This document shows positions 1 to 5,617 of a DNA stretch of 6,486 bases, one piece after another. Numbering within the stretch: the stretch's first letter is position 1; each line of letters begins with the position of its first letter. The translations under genes and the position numbers were made by a program. The notes below the pieces were generated by a model that was not told the origin of the DNA, did not search any database, and was given only the letters and a program-made list of their open reading frames with translations. The DNA comes from GCA-020348445 sp965372465. Lineage in GTDB: Archaea > Thermoplasmatota > Thermoplasmata > GCA-020350865. The stretch is from the NCBI GenBank assembly GCA_965372465.1, contig CBDVCK010000225.1, positions 1 to 6,486 on the forward strand. The letters run 5' to 3'.

Positions 1-435
1 CAGTTCTTTATCGGTTGGGATTTCTTGGGAATATGGAAATGTTACCCTATATCCTGCTCTAATTATGGATTTTGTTTCACCCAGAGTCATATCCTCACTT
101 TTTATCGGAACCCTAATATCCTCGATATTCGCCTGTTTGAATTCCTTAAATGGAATCTCCAAAGAATCCAAGTTATTCTCATAAATAAACCTTCTTAATT
201 CCCAAGAAGGTCTTCCTGAATCATCAGTATCTAAATAATCTGCATGAGTTATTGCCACAACTGTAGGAATGGGAAGACATTGTACGAGAAGATCGAGAAA
301 ATCCTCTTCATCAGCTTCACATTGATGATATAGGTCACTGAGCAATCTAGGTAATAATTTCAATGCTCCTTCCTTAGTATAAAGATGTTCTAATGGTCTT
401 CCTAACACTTTGAGATCAAATAGGTCAATTGGCAT
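1..435 (-). CDS. Unrecognised protein, N-terminal part (C-terminus beyond left edge)
   Basis: An open reading frame on the minus strand runs from an ATG at 435-433 to the first base of the window without a stop, giving 145 codons. The start has a good Shine-Dalgarno sequence (GGTGAG at 446-441, five bases before the ATG). The protein begins MPIDLFDLKVLGRPLEHLYT. It has an acidic, leucine-rich helical stretch at about residues 24-50 (LLPRLLSDLYHQ, then a run of D/E). A hydrophobic strand, IPTVVAITHADYLDTDD, follows at about 52-68. I see no signal peptide, membrane segment or catalytic motif, and I do not recognise the family. It is transcribed away from the nuclease-APAZ/Argonaute operon and shares the 182-base region between them. 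That position makes it a possible accessory or neighbouring defence gene, but nothing in its sequence shows a function. The reading frame itself is well supported; the product is unknown. Confidence 0.7.
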   Translation of the reverse strand, partial: MPIDLFDLKVLGRPLEHLYTKEGALKLLPRLLSDLYHQCEADEEDFLDLLVQCLPIPTVVAITHADYLDTDDSGRPSWELRRFIYENNLDSLEIPFKEFKQANIEDIRVPIKSEDMTLGETKSIIRAGYRVTFPYSQEIPTDKEL

Positions 436-617
436 GCTATCTCACCAGAACCCCATATTAATGATTGAATTTAACTTTTCCGTTATTTGATAAAATAGTT
501 ACACCCACCCCTCCCATGCATTATTTTATATATTTTAAACAACTTTTACCATTTACGATAATCCCGGGTCAAAACCTGCGAGAGTCCAAATTTCAATTAA
601 ACAAATCGGTGAAAGTT
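436..617. promoter_or_regulatory. Divergent intergenic region with AT-rich TATA-like element
   Basis: This 182-base gap separates the left minus-strand gene from the Argonaute operon. The clearest element is TTTTATATATTTTAAA at about 523-538. As an archaeal TATA box for the plus strand it would place the transcription start near 555 and give a leader of about 60 bases before the ATG at 618. The element is nearly symmetrical in base composition, so it could also serve the minus strand. A second AT-rich patch (TTGATAAAATAG, 487-498) could be the TATA region of the left gene. A C-rich stretch at 501-517 lies between the two. These calls are by eye only. Confidence 0.4.
608..612 (+). promoter_or_regulatory. 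Ribosome binding site fixing the nuclease-APAZ start
   Basis: GGTGA lies five bases before the ATG at 618. The frame is open upstream to a TTG at 465, but that TTG has no comparable Shine-Dalgarno site, and the likely promoter (524-532) lies inside the extension. The ATG at 618 is therefore preferred. The next ATG, at 657, would begin right at the first helix of the nuclease domain. Confidence 0.65.
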
Positions 618-2045
618 ATGCCCATATATAGAATCGGACGGGAAAGAGAATCCTTGATGTATTCGGGAGAAGCATACAAAAAAGCAGTTAGAAGGTATCT
701 TGAATCTATGGGTTATAGTGAGACAACGGATTCCTATATTGAAGGGCATTTACCTGATATGATTTTTTATAATAAAGATATAGATCCAGGTCGTGAATTC
801 TGGGTTGAAGCAAAGGGAACAAAGGTTACACTGTCAAATAAAGATTTTTGTAAAGAAGTGTTAAAGCTCCTACGGATTTGGCTTGAACACGATAAGGGGC
901 GTCGATTCAAGTTATTGATATTTATCCAAGAAGAACCTAAAAGGCAAAAAATGGATTTAGTTTTTGGGGATCTGATTAATCGCAAATTCATCAGAGAATG
1001 GCTTAATAAGAATAAATCTTTGATATCAAATGATGATTGGAAGTTCATTAATAGATCCTTAAAGAAAAATATTTACTCATTTTTTCAAGATATAAAAGTA
1101 TTTATTGGCCCAGCATATAAATTAGAAATTGCGGCTGAGGAAAAACTTATTCAAAGTCAACTTTCCCCAACCAGAAAAGCAAAACATCTTCTTGAGGAAT
1201 CAGAACGGAGAAACCATCTTATTGAAACAAAGAGCAATTTGGTAATAAATCTTTTAAGAATTCAATTACCAGGTAATTATCTCAAAATAAAGACAATTTG
1301 TAAAAACATTGATGAAATATGGGATCGAGTGAGCGAAGGAATCGTTCCACCTTTTGCATTTGATGGTAAAAATATATGCACATTTTGCTCTATTGATGAA
1401 ATAAAAACCTTAAAGCCAATAATAAGTGGGAAACCTGAATATTTTAAAACCCCAGAATTACTTAACAGTAATCCTCAGGAACTTACCAAATTGGTAAATT
1501 TCCACATTGATAAAATAATGAGATGTAGAGGTTTAAGAAGATATGGCTATACATATTTTGCATTGCCTTTTAGATCTGAGACAGGAGAGATTAAGGAAAG
1601 GCGGATAAAATCTCAGACAGGTAGAGACAGAAGGATTGTAAGACCGATATTTGATATTATTGAAAAAGAAAGACTATATTATGTTTATCATTCAGCCGTG
1701 AAGGTAGGTTTAAAAATATTATGGGGTAATGTATATATACAAATCCTACCTACAAGGCATTTTACAACGGATGGGAAAATCCCCATTAAAGGAGACAATA
1801 AAGATAGGTTGGATAGAAAATATCGAAATCCTTTTTACAATCGATCCGCGACAATCCTTTCAAGAATGCGTCTATGGAAATACTATCTATTCGATAGACC
1901 TTTTAACAATCCCCAACAAGCAAGTTGGTTCAAAGACTTTGAATTTGGAGAACTGGAATCAGTCACATTAATTGGTATTCCAAAGTCAATTGATAAAGAT
2001 CAAAAATTGATTTTAGATTATACGGAGGAAATTGATGACAATTGA
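618..2045 (+). CDS. PD-(D/E)XK nuclease-APAZ fusion, effector partner of short Argonaute
   Basis: This 475-residue protein is read as the effector half of a short-Argonaute defence system. Residues 14-120 look like an Mrr/restriction-endonuclease fold. A first helix carries GEAYKKAVRRYLESMGY (E18), followed by LPDMIFY (D47) and a strand FWVEAKGTK with the E64-A-K66 signature, so the metal-binding set E-D-ExK looks intact. Residues about 125-280 are a charged, helical linker. The C-terminal part, about 295-465, has APAZ-like features: CRGLRRYGYTYFALPF, YYVYHSAVKV, ILPTRHFTTDG and YRNPFYNRS, then a W-x-x-Y-L segment. APAZ resembles Argonaute N/L1 regions and docks on the short Ago. The next gene overlaps by 11 bases, implying translational coupling. 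By family knowledge such proteins stay inactive until the Ago partner binds target, then degrade nucleic acid. The closest described type is SPARDA (DREN-APAZ). An Mrr-APAZ subtype is the alternative, and the exact nuclease family cannot be settled by eye. Confidence 0.87.
   Translation: MPIYRIGRERESLMYSGEAYKKAVRRYLESMGYSETTDSYIEGHLPDMIFYNKDIDPGREFWVEAKGTKVTLSNKDFCKEVLKLLRIWLEHDKGRRFKLLIFIQEEPKRQKMDLVFGDLINRKFIREWLNKNKSLISNDDWKFINRSLKKNIYSFFQDIKVFIGPAYKLEIAAEEKLIQSQLSPTRKAKHLLEESERRNHLIETKSNLVINLLRIQLPGNYLKIKTICKNIDEIWDRVSEGIVPPFAFDGKNICTFCSIDEIKTLKPIISGKPEYFKTPELLNSNPQELTKLVNFHIDKIMRCRGLRRYGYTYFALPFRSETGEIKERRIKSQTGRDRRIVRPIFDIIEKERLYYVYHSAVKVGLKILWGNVYIQILPTRHFTTDGKIPIKGDNKDRLDRKYRNPFYNRSATILSRMRLWKYYLFDRPFNNPQQASWFKDFEFGELESVTLIGIPKSIDKDQKLILDYTEEIDDN
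2024..2028 (+). promoter_or_regulatory. Ribosome binding site for short Argonaute, inside upstream gene
   Basis: GGAGG sits within the last codons of the nuclease-APAZ gene, six bases before the ATG at 2035. An in-frame TTG at 2032 is only three bases away and is a poorer choice. The arrangement (strong site inside the upstream gene plus an 11-base overlap) is typical of coupled translation for subunits made in equal amounts. Confidence 0.75.
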
Positions 2046-3489
2046 TTGCAGAATAATACAAGAACCTAAATTATTCTTTGGGGGTAATAAACAAACGATT
2101 GATCCTAAAGTCGGTTTAATGAATTTTGGTCCTTATGGATTATTTCAAGATTCGGAAAAATCTAATATTACCCTAACCGCTGGTGTAATTTCTTCAAATA
2201 AATCTTTGGAACTTTTAAAAGATTGGTTAAATAGGTTATCTTATAGAATTGAAGGGCGTGAGATTCCAGACTCAAATGTTAGGGGCATTGATTTCCCAGG
2301 AATTTCTATTGACTCTCCACTCAGATTTGAACTAAAGATCATTAATGAGGCGATTGAAATAATCTCAAATAAAGAATTATCAGATGCTTTAAGCGCCCCT
2401 AATCGGCATTTACGTATAATGAATATGTTTAAATTATATGAACAAAAATTTGTAGATATCTCAGGAGTTCATACGCCGAATATAATCCTTTTACCTATTG
2501 ACCAAAATGTCATGGATAAATGTAAAGATAAGAGGTTAAAACAAGATAAAATTGTCTACGAAAAAAGGTCATTTGATAAGTCTAAAATCAGCTACGATGC
2601 TCCATTGTTTGATTTCCATCACGCAATGAAGGTTACCGCATTTAAATATGGAATGGTTTCCCAGATGATAAGGCCTAAAACACTTAGATTTGCAGACGAG
2701 CTTCAGGATCCAGCAACAATTGCTTGGAATTTCAGTGGTGCAACTTATTACAAGGGAACGGGAATTCCTTGGAAATTAGGAGAAATGGATGAGAATACAT
2801 GTTACGTGGGCATTTCTTTTTACCAGGAAATATTAAAAGAGGAGAAGGTAATGAGAACAAGTATGGCCCATGTTTACCTCAAGACTGGTGAAAGCCAAAT
2901 CATAAGAGGAAAGTCATTCAGATGGGGGAAAGATAAAGGTCTTTCACCGAGTCTTACATCAGATCATGCTGCGTACATTATCGAGAAAGTGCTCTCGTTA
3001 TATAAAAGGCAGAAAAACAAGAACCCAAGAAGATTGGTAATTCATAAATCATCCGAATTTACCGAGGAAGAAAAATCGGGCTTTAATGCTGGAACATCAG
3101 ATATTGAAGTTGTTGATCAAGTTCATATTGGAAGAAATACAGATATCAGAGCTTATCCTGAGGGATATAGCTACCCCGCAATTCGAGGAACTATGTTTGG
3201 AAAAGAAAAAAGATGGTATCTTTTCACAACGGGATATATTCCTTCATTGGGAACATATCCCGGAGCAACAATACCTGATCCATTAACAATCGACATTGCT
3301 CGATTGGGTTCAACTCCATATCAGATATGTAAAGATATAATGGCCCTTACAAAATTGGATTGGAATTCAGCCGATTTTTGTAAGAGAGAGCCTGTTACAT
3401 TATCGGTATCTAGGAAAGTAGGAAATATATTAGCGGAAATGCGTGATAAAATAGATAACCCTCCCGAGGGGTATAGGTATTATATGTAG
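2035..3489 (+). CDS. Short prokaryotic Argonaute (MID-PIWI), catalytically inactive
   Basis: This 484-residue protein has the length of short pAgos, which lack N and PAZ domains. It opens with a family-like segment, DPKVGLMNFGPYG (24-36). The MID domain lies at about 145-245 and contains IILLPIDQN and the putative guide 5'-phosphate pocket region FKYGMVSQMIRPKTL (about 204-218). The PIWI domain covers about 250-484. Its first strand reads CYVGISFYQE, with Ser261 where active Argonautes have the first catalytic Asp. The later strand LVIHKSSEF lacks the Asp of active proteins, and near the C-terminus LDWNSADFCKREPVTLSVSRKV has no acidic residue or His at the expected last catalytic position. 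Slicing is therefore not expected. By family knowledge it binds a small guide (usually RNA), recognises target DNA and triggers the APAZ-linked nuclease. It ends 60 bases before the convergent UDG-like gene. Family assignment is firm; guide type is inferred. Confidence 0.93.
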   Translation: MTIDCRIIQEPKLFFGGNKQTIDPKVGLMNFGPYGLFQDSEKSNITLTAGVISSNKSLELLKDWLNRLSYRIEGREIPDSNVRGIDFPGISIDSPLRFELKIINEAIEIISNKELSDALSAPNRHLRIMNMFKLYEQKFVDISGVHTPNIILLPIDQNVMDKCKDKRLKQDKIVYEKRSFDKSKISYDAPLFDFHHAMKVTAFKYGMVSQMIRPKTLRFADELQDPATIAWNFSGATYYKGTGIPWKLGEMDENTCYVGISFYQEILKEEKVMRTSMAHVYLKTGESQIIRGKSFRWGKDKGLSPSLTSDHAAYIIEKVLSLYKRQKNKNPRRLVIHKSSEFTEEEKSGFNAGTSDIEVVDQVHIGRNTDIRAYPEGYSYPAIRGTMFGKEKRWYLFTTGYIPSLGTYPGATIPDPLTIDIARLGSTPYQICKDIMALTKLDWNSADFCKREPVTLSVSRKVGNILAEMRDKIDNPPEGYRYYM

Positions 3490-3549
3490 GAAAGTTGGGC
3501 TTCTGTCATTTATTTATGAATATCATCTAATAGATTATAATCGGGGGGT

Positions 3550-4368
3550 TCATTGAAGAGATTTAATTGTTTGTTTAGCCTTCTCAAATAACAAGATTGC
3601 ATTTGCTTTTTTATTGTTAATAATTTTATCGAGGTTATCTAAATTATTATAGATAATGCTATTCTGTGCAGATGGGTGTGTAATAGAAATCACTTTAAAA
3701 TCATAATTATCTGCATAATATTTATTCCAAAAATCAATTTGATGAAATGAGGATCTTGACCCAGGAGTATCAAGAAAAATGATAAGTTTCAGTTTATCTG
3801 ATATTCTAAAGTGTTTGAAAAAGCACCCATATTCTTGTTGAACTTGTTTAAATATTCTTTTCGGAGGTTGAGAGCTACGTTTTTTACGATCTTTATTTAG
3901 TATTGCACAATTAAAGGCTTGAGTTACCTGTATGCCTGATTTTGGGCTTTCAGTTGGTTCAGTAAATATCTCATCCCACTTTGTTTTATAGTCACTAATG
4001 TTCCAATATTCTAGTTTTCCACTTAAATATTCAAATAGACCGATTTTATCCAAATATATAAACAGGTTATCCTTCATATTTGAATAAATACTTTTCACGC
4101 AAGAGCTGTATAAGTCTCCGGTCTTCATCAATTGGTCTTTAAATTTATCGCTACTGTCACCAGAAGTTGTTTTTCCACAAATAATAATCAATGGTTCTTT
4201 GGGATAATTACCTACTGGTGCATAAGTGATATCGTAATTATCATGTTCAAAAGGTAATTTTAGTTCCTTTTCCGAACCATTCTTAATCTTGTCAAGAATA
4301 TCTTCTAATAAAATATTGTTCTTTTTTAAACATGTTCTATCGCAAATATCATCAAATGTGAACTCCAT
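3550..4368 (-). CDS. Uracil-DNA glycosylase-superfamily-like protein
   Basis: This 272-residue protein has the order of elements seen in the UDG superfamily. An N-terminal helical part (1-45) is followed by a first motif region, APVGNYPKEPLIIICGKTTSG (50-70): a hydrophobic strand and a Gly-rich loop where UDGs have GxxPG-type sequences. QAFNC (150-154) and a basic loop with a proline come next, then a QQ-containing helix and the strand KLKLIIFLD (192-200). A late THPSAQN (230-236) resembles the HPS/HPSP motif whose His (H231) acts in family 1 enzymes. The first loop carries Thr/Ser rather than the Asp, Asn or Glu usual in active glycosylases, so chemistry or substrate may differ. The start at 4368 is chosen because AAGGAG lies eight bases upstream. 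An ATG at 4398 that overlaps the upstream stop (TAATG) has no such site and would add ten residues. It follows the RNase III-like gene by 29 bases, so the two are probably co-transcribed. The fold call rests on motifs only. Confidence 0.6.
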   Translation of the reverse strand: MEFTFDDICDRTCLKKNNILLEDILDKIKNGSEKELKLPFEHDNYDITYAPVGNYPKEPLIIICGKTTSGDSSDKFKDQLMKTGDLYSSCVKSIYSNMKDNLFIYLDKIGLFEYLSGKLEYWNISDYKTKWDEIFTEPTESPKSGIQVTQAFNCAILNKDRKKRSSQPPKRIFKQVQQEYGCFFKHFRISDKLKLIIFLDTPGSRSSFHQIDFWNKYYADNYDFKVISITHPSAQNSIIYNNLDNLDKIINNKKANAILLFEKAKQTIKSLQ

Positions 4369-4376
4369 TTCCTTTT

Positions 4377-4382
4377 CTCCTT
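4377..4382 (-). promoter_or_regulatory. Ribosome binding site for the UDG-like gene
   Basis: On the minus strand AAGGAG (4382-4377) is spaced eight bases from the ATG at 4368. It supports that start over the ATG at 4398, which merely overlaps the stop codon of the RNase III-like gene. Confidence 0.55.
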
Positions 4383-4397
4383 CAATAGAATTATTCA

Positions 4398-4847
4398 TTA
4401 TTCAATTAATGCAATAGCTTCTTTTATCAAATTAGTTTTTTTTACGAGTTTTTTTACACCCTCAAGCCCTCTACTAAGATATACTGCCCCGAATAAAGCT
4501 TCAAGAGCTCCGGCATGTAACTCCTCCATATTTGGTGCTAATTGGGTATTGGCCACATACTTCCCTAAATCGAGTTTTTCTGAAATCCGAGCCAAGATAT
4601 CGTTCTTTTTTAACAGGTCGCAAATTGGAGTCAATGAGACATCTTTCTTATTAACATATTTTTTATATAGATATTCCTTGAATATTAGATCTATCACCGC
4701 ATCTCCAACAAGAGCAAGCCTGCGGTTATTGTAACAATGTATGTTGCTTGCATAAGTCAGAGCCTCTTGATATAGCTCTTTTTCATCTGAGGTTGCAGGA
4801 TAAAAGCTTTCAAGGAATTTTGGGCCATCATCTGATTTATTAATCAT
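4398..4847 (-). CDS. Stand-alone RNase III-like domain protein
   Basis: This 149-residue protein consists of one RNase III domain and nothing else; the C-terminal dsRNA-binding domain of classical RNase III is absent. Residues 40-62 read YNNRRLALVGDAVIDLIFKE in the core, which corresponds to the family signature ERLEFLGDAVLE. Residues 109-128 (ELHAGALEALFGAVYLSRGL) correspond to the second conserved block ADALEALIGAIYLD. Of the four metal-binding acidic positions, D49 and E116 are kept. The first Glu is Ala45 and the third position is Gly113. Mini-III, a short bacterial RNase III active on 23S rRNA precursors, also departs from the classical set and lacks a dsRBD, so activity is possible but unproven. 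The start at 4847 has GGGAG nine bases upstream; an upstream TTG at 4883 is the alternative. Its stop lies 29 bases before the UDG-like start. The 136 bases upstream hold only a weak TATA candidate (AGAATAAAAGC, minus strand, near 4890), so it may be expressed alone or with the NYN gene. Confidence 0.85.
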   Translation of the reverse strand: MINKSDDGPKFLESFYPATSDEKELYQEALTYASNIHCYNNRRLALVGDAVIDLIFKEYLYKKYVNKKDVSLTPICDLLKKNDILARISEKLDLGKYVANTQLAPNMEELHAGALEALFGAVYLSRGLEGVKKLVKKTNLIKEAIALIE

Positions 4848-4856
4848 GTTTTCAAT

Positions 4857-4861
4857 CTCCC
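4857..4861 (-). promoter_or_regulatory. Ribosome binding site for the RNase III-like gene
   Basis: GGGAG on the minus strand is nine bases from the ATG at 4847. It favours that ATG over the in-frame TTG at 4883, which would add 12 basic and polar residues outside the RNase III fold. Confidence 0.5.
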
Positions 4862-4983
4862 TTCCTCTAATGATTGCCTTCAAAGCTTTTATTCTTTTGG
4901 GATTGAGGGCCTTTCTTAAACACCCTTACCCTCCTTCGGTATGAAGAACATAGCAGCCAGTTGACCCCAAGTGTATGAACTGC

Positions 4984-5472
4984 TTATGAATCGTGCCCGA
5001 TCATTTCCAGTGAAAAGACACTATCTGCAAACTTCTGAAGCTTCTTGCTCAGGCATCCATCAACGCCCAGGACATGGATTGTTATATCCCGCTTCTTTAA
5101 CCTTTTAACCAATGGGAGATAGTCACCATCACCGGATATAATGAGTAACGTGCTTATATCGACCTCTATTATGGTATCAAAGACTTCCAGGGCTAACTCG
5201 ATATCAATTGCGTTTTTCACAAGTATCTGCGTATTTGTTCCCTGGCCGTTTTCACGGGTTGTCACATCGTGAATGGTCCAGCCGAGTGTATATAACCAGT
5301 CCTTGAAGCCATTGGACCTTTTAGAGTCCAGGAATGCCACCTTGTCAACCACCAGGTAGTTTCTATGTATCCATTCATCTAGTTTCTCTAGATCAAGCCG
5401 TTTTCCACTCTGCTTTTTGTTCGAAAGGTAGATATTCTCCATGTCCAGGACCACAAGGGCTCTTTGATACAT
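4984..5472 (-). CDS. NYN domain (LabA-type, PIN-like) ribonuclease
   Basis: This 162-residue protein is a single, complete NYN domain. The first strand is RALVVLDMENIYLS, with D10 and N13. A central acidic site lies in VKNAIDIELALEVFD (D90), and the third is LLIISGDGDYLPLVKRLKKR (D115, D117). These are the conserved Asp residues of the PIN-like metal site, so the enzyme should be catalytically competent. It lacks the C-terminal OST-HTH/LOTUS extension found in some relatives. By family knowledge NYN proteins are ribonucleases of RNA processing or decay, and several occur in defence loci; the substrate here is unknown. The start at 5472 is preferred because GGAGG lies five bases upstream. An ATG at 5508 (with AGGTGA) would add 12 polar residues. 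The gene is divergent from the STAND NTPase and lies 136 bases upstream of the RNase III-like gene on the same strand. Its coding sequence is clearly richer in GC than the genes to its left. Confidence 0.92.
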   Translation of the reverse strand: MYQRALVVLDMENIYLSNKKQSGKRLDLEKLDEWIHRNYLVVDKVAFLDSKRSNGFKDWLYTLGWTIHDVTTRENGQGTNTQILVKNAIDIELALEVFDTIIEVDISTLLIISGDGDYLPLVKRLKKRDITIHVLGVDGCLSKKLQKFADSVFSLEMIGHDS

Positions 5473-5477
5473 ACTTT

Positions 5478-5482
5478 CCTCC
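5478..5482 (-). promoter_or_regulatory. Ribosome binding site for the NYN gene
   Basis: GGAGG on the minus strand lies five bases before the ATG at 5472 and is the strongest site upstream of the domain. A competing AGGTGA at about 5519-5514 would serve an ATG at 5508. It falls close to the predicted transcription start, which makes it less likely. Confidence 0.6.
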
Positions 5483-5540
5483 TGAGTTATATTATTTTCA
5501 TTTTCCATTTGATTCACCTGATAAATAAACCTGAACATGC

Positions 5541-5548
5541 TATATAAA
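5541..5548 (-). promoter_or_regulatory. Archaeal-type TATA box for the NYN gene
   Basis: The minus strand reads TTTATATA here, a close match to the archaeal TATA consensus. With the usual spacing of about 25-27 bases, transcription would start near 5518, giving a leader of roughly 45 bases before the ATG at 5472. The base context just upstream is not strongly purine-rich, so the BRE part is weak. Confidence 0.55.
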
Positions 5549-5580
5549 CAATGGAAGCGCAATTTCACGGCAATTGCTTA

Positions 5581-5594
5581 GAAAACCTTTATTA
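5581..5594 (+). promoter_or_regulatory. BRE/TATA promoter of the STAND gene, probably leaderless
   Basis: GAAAAC followed by CTTTATTA resembles an archaeal BRE plus TATA box. The centre of the TATA part is about 27 bases before the ATG at 5618, so the transcript would begin at or next to the start codon. No Shine-Dalgarno sequence precedes that ATG, and an in-frame stop at 5600-5602 excludes earlier starts. Both facts fit a leaderless mRNA. Confidence 0.5.
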
Positions 5595-5617
5595 CCAAAT
5601 AACAGATTTTATCTTGT

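Noticed and set aside
501..517. C-rich stretch (G-rich on the minus strand) as a possible G-quadruplex
   Set aside because: Only three G-runs are present on the minus strand; four are needed.
465..617. In-frame 51-codon upstream extension of the nuclease-APAZ gene starting at a TTG
   Set aside because: No Shine-Dalgarno site at the TTG, the likely TATA element lies inside it, and the ATG at 618 has GGTGA at good spacing.
767..1048. 93-codon open frame on the minus strand
   Set aside because: Lies wholly antisense to the PD-(D/E)XK region of the nuclease-APAZ gene; no family features.
3533..3542. Perfect 10-base palindrome GATTATAATC between the convergent genes
   Set aside because: Too short and AT-rich to call an operator or terminator; no T-tract next to it.
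4848..4983. Tiny minus-strand frame behind a GGAGGG (near 4934-4929) in the gap between NYN and RNase III-like genes
   Set aside because: Gives fewer than 20 codons of low-information peptide; the G-rich match may be chance.
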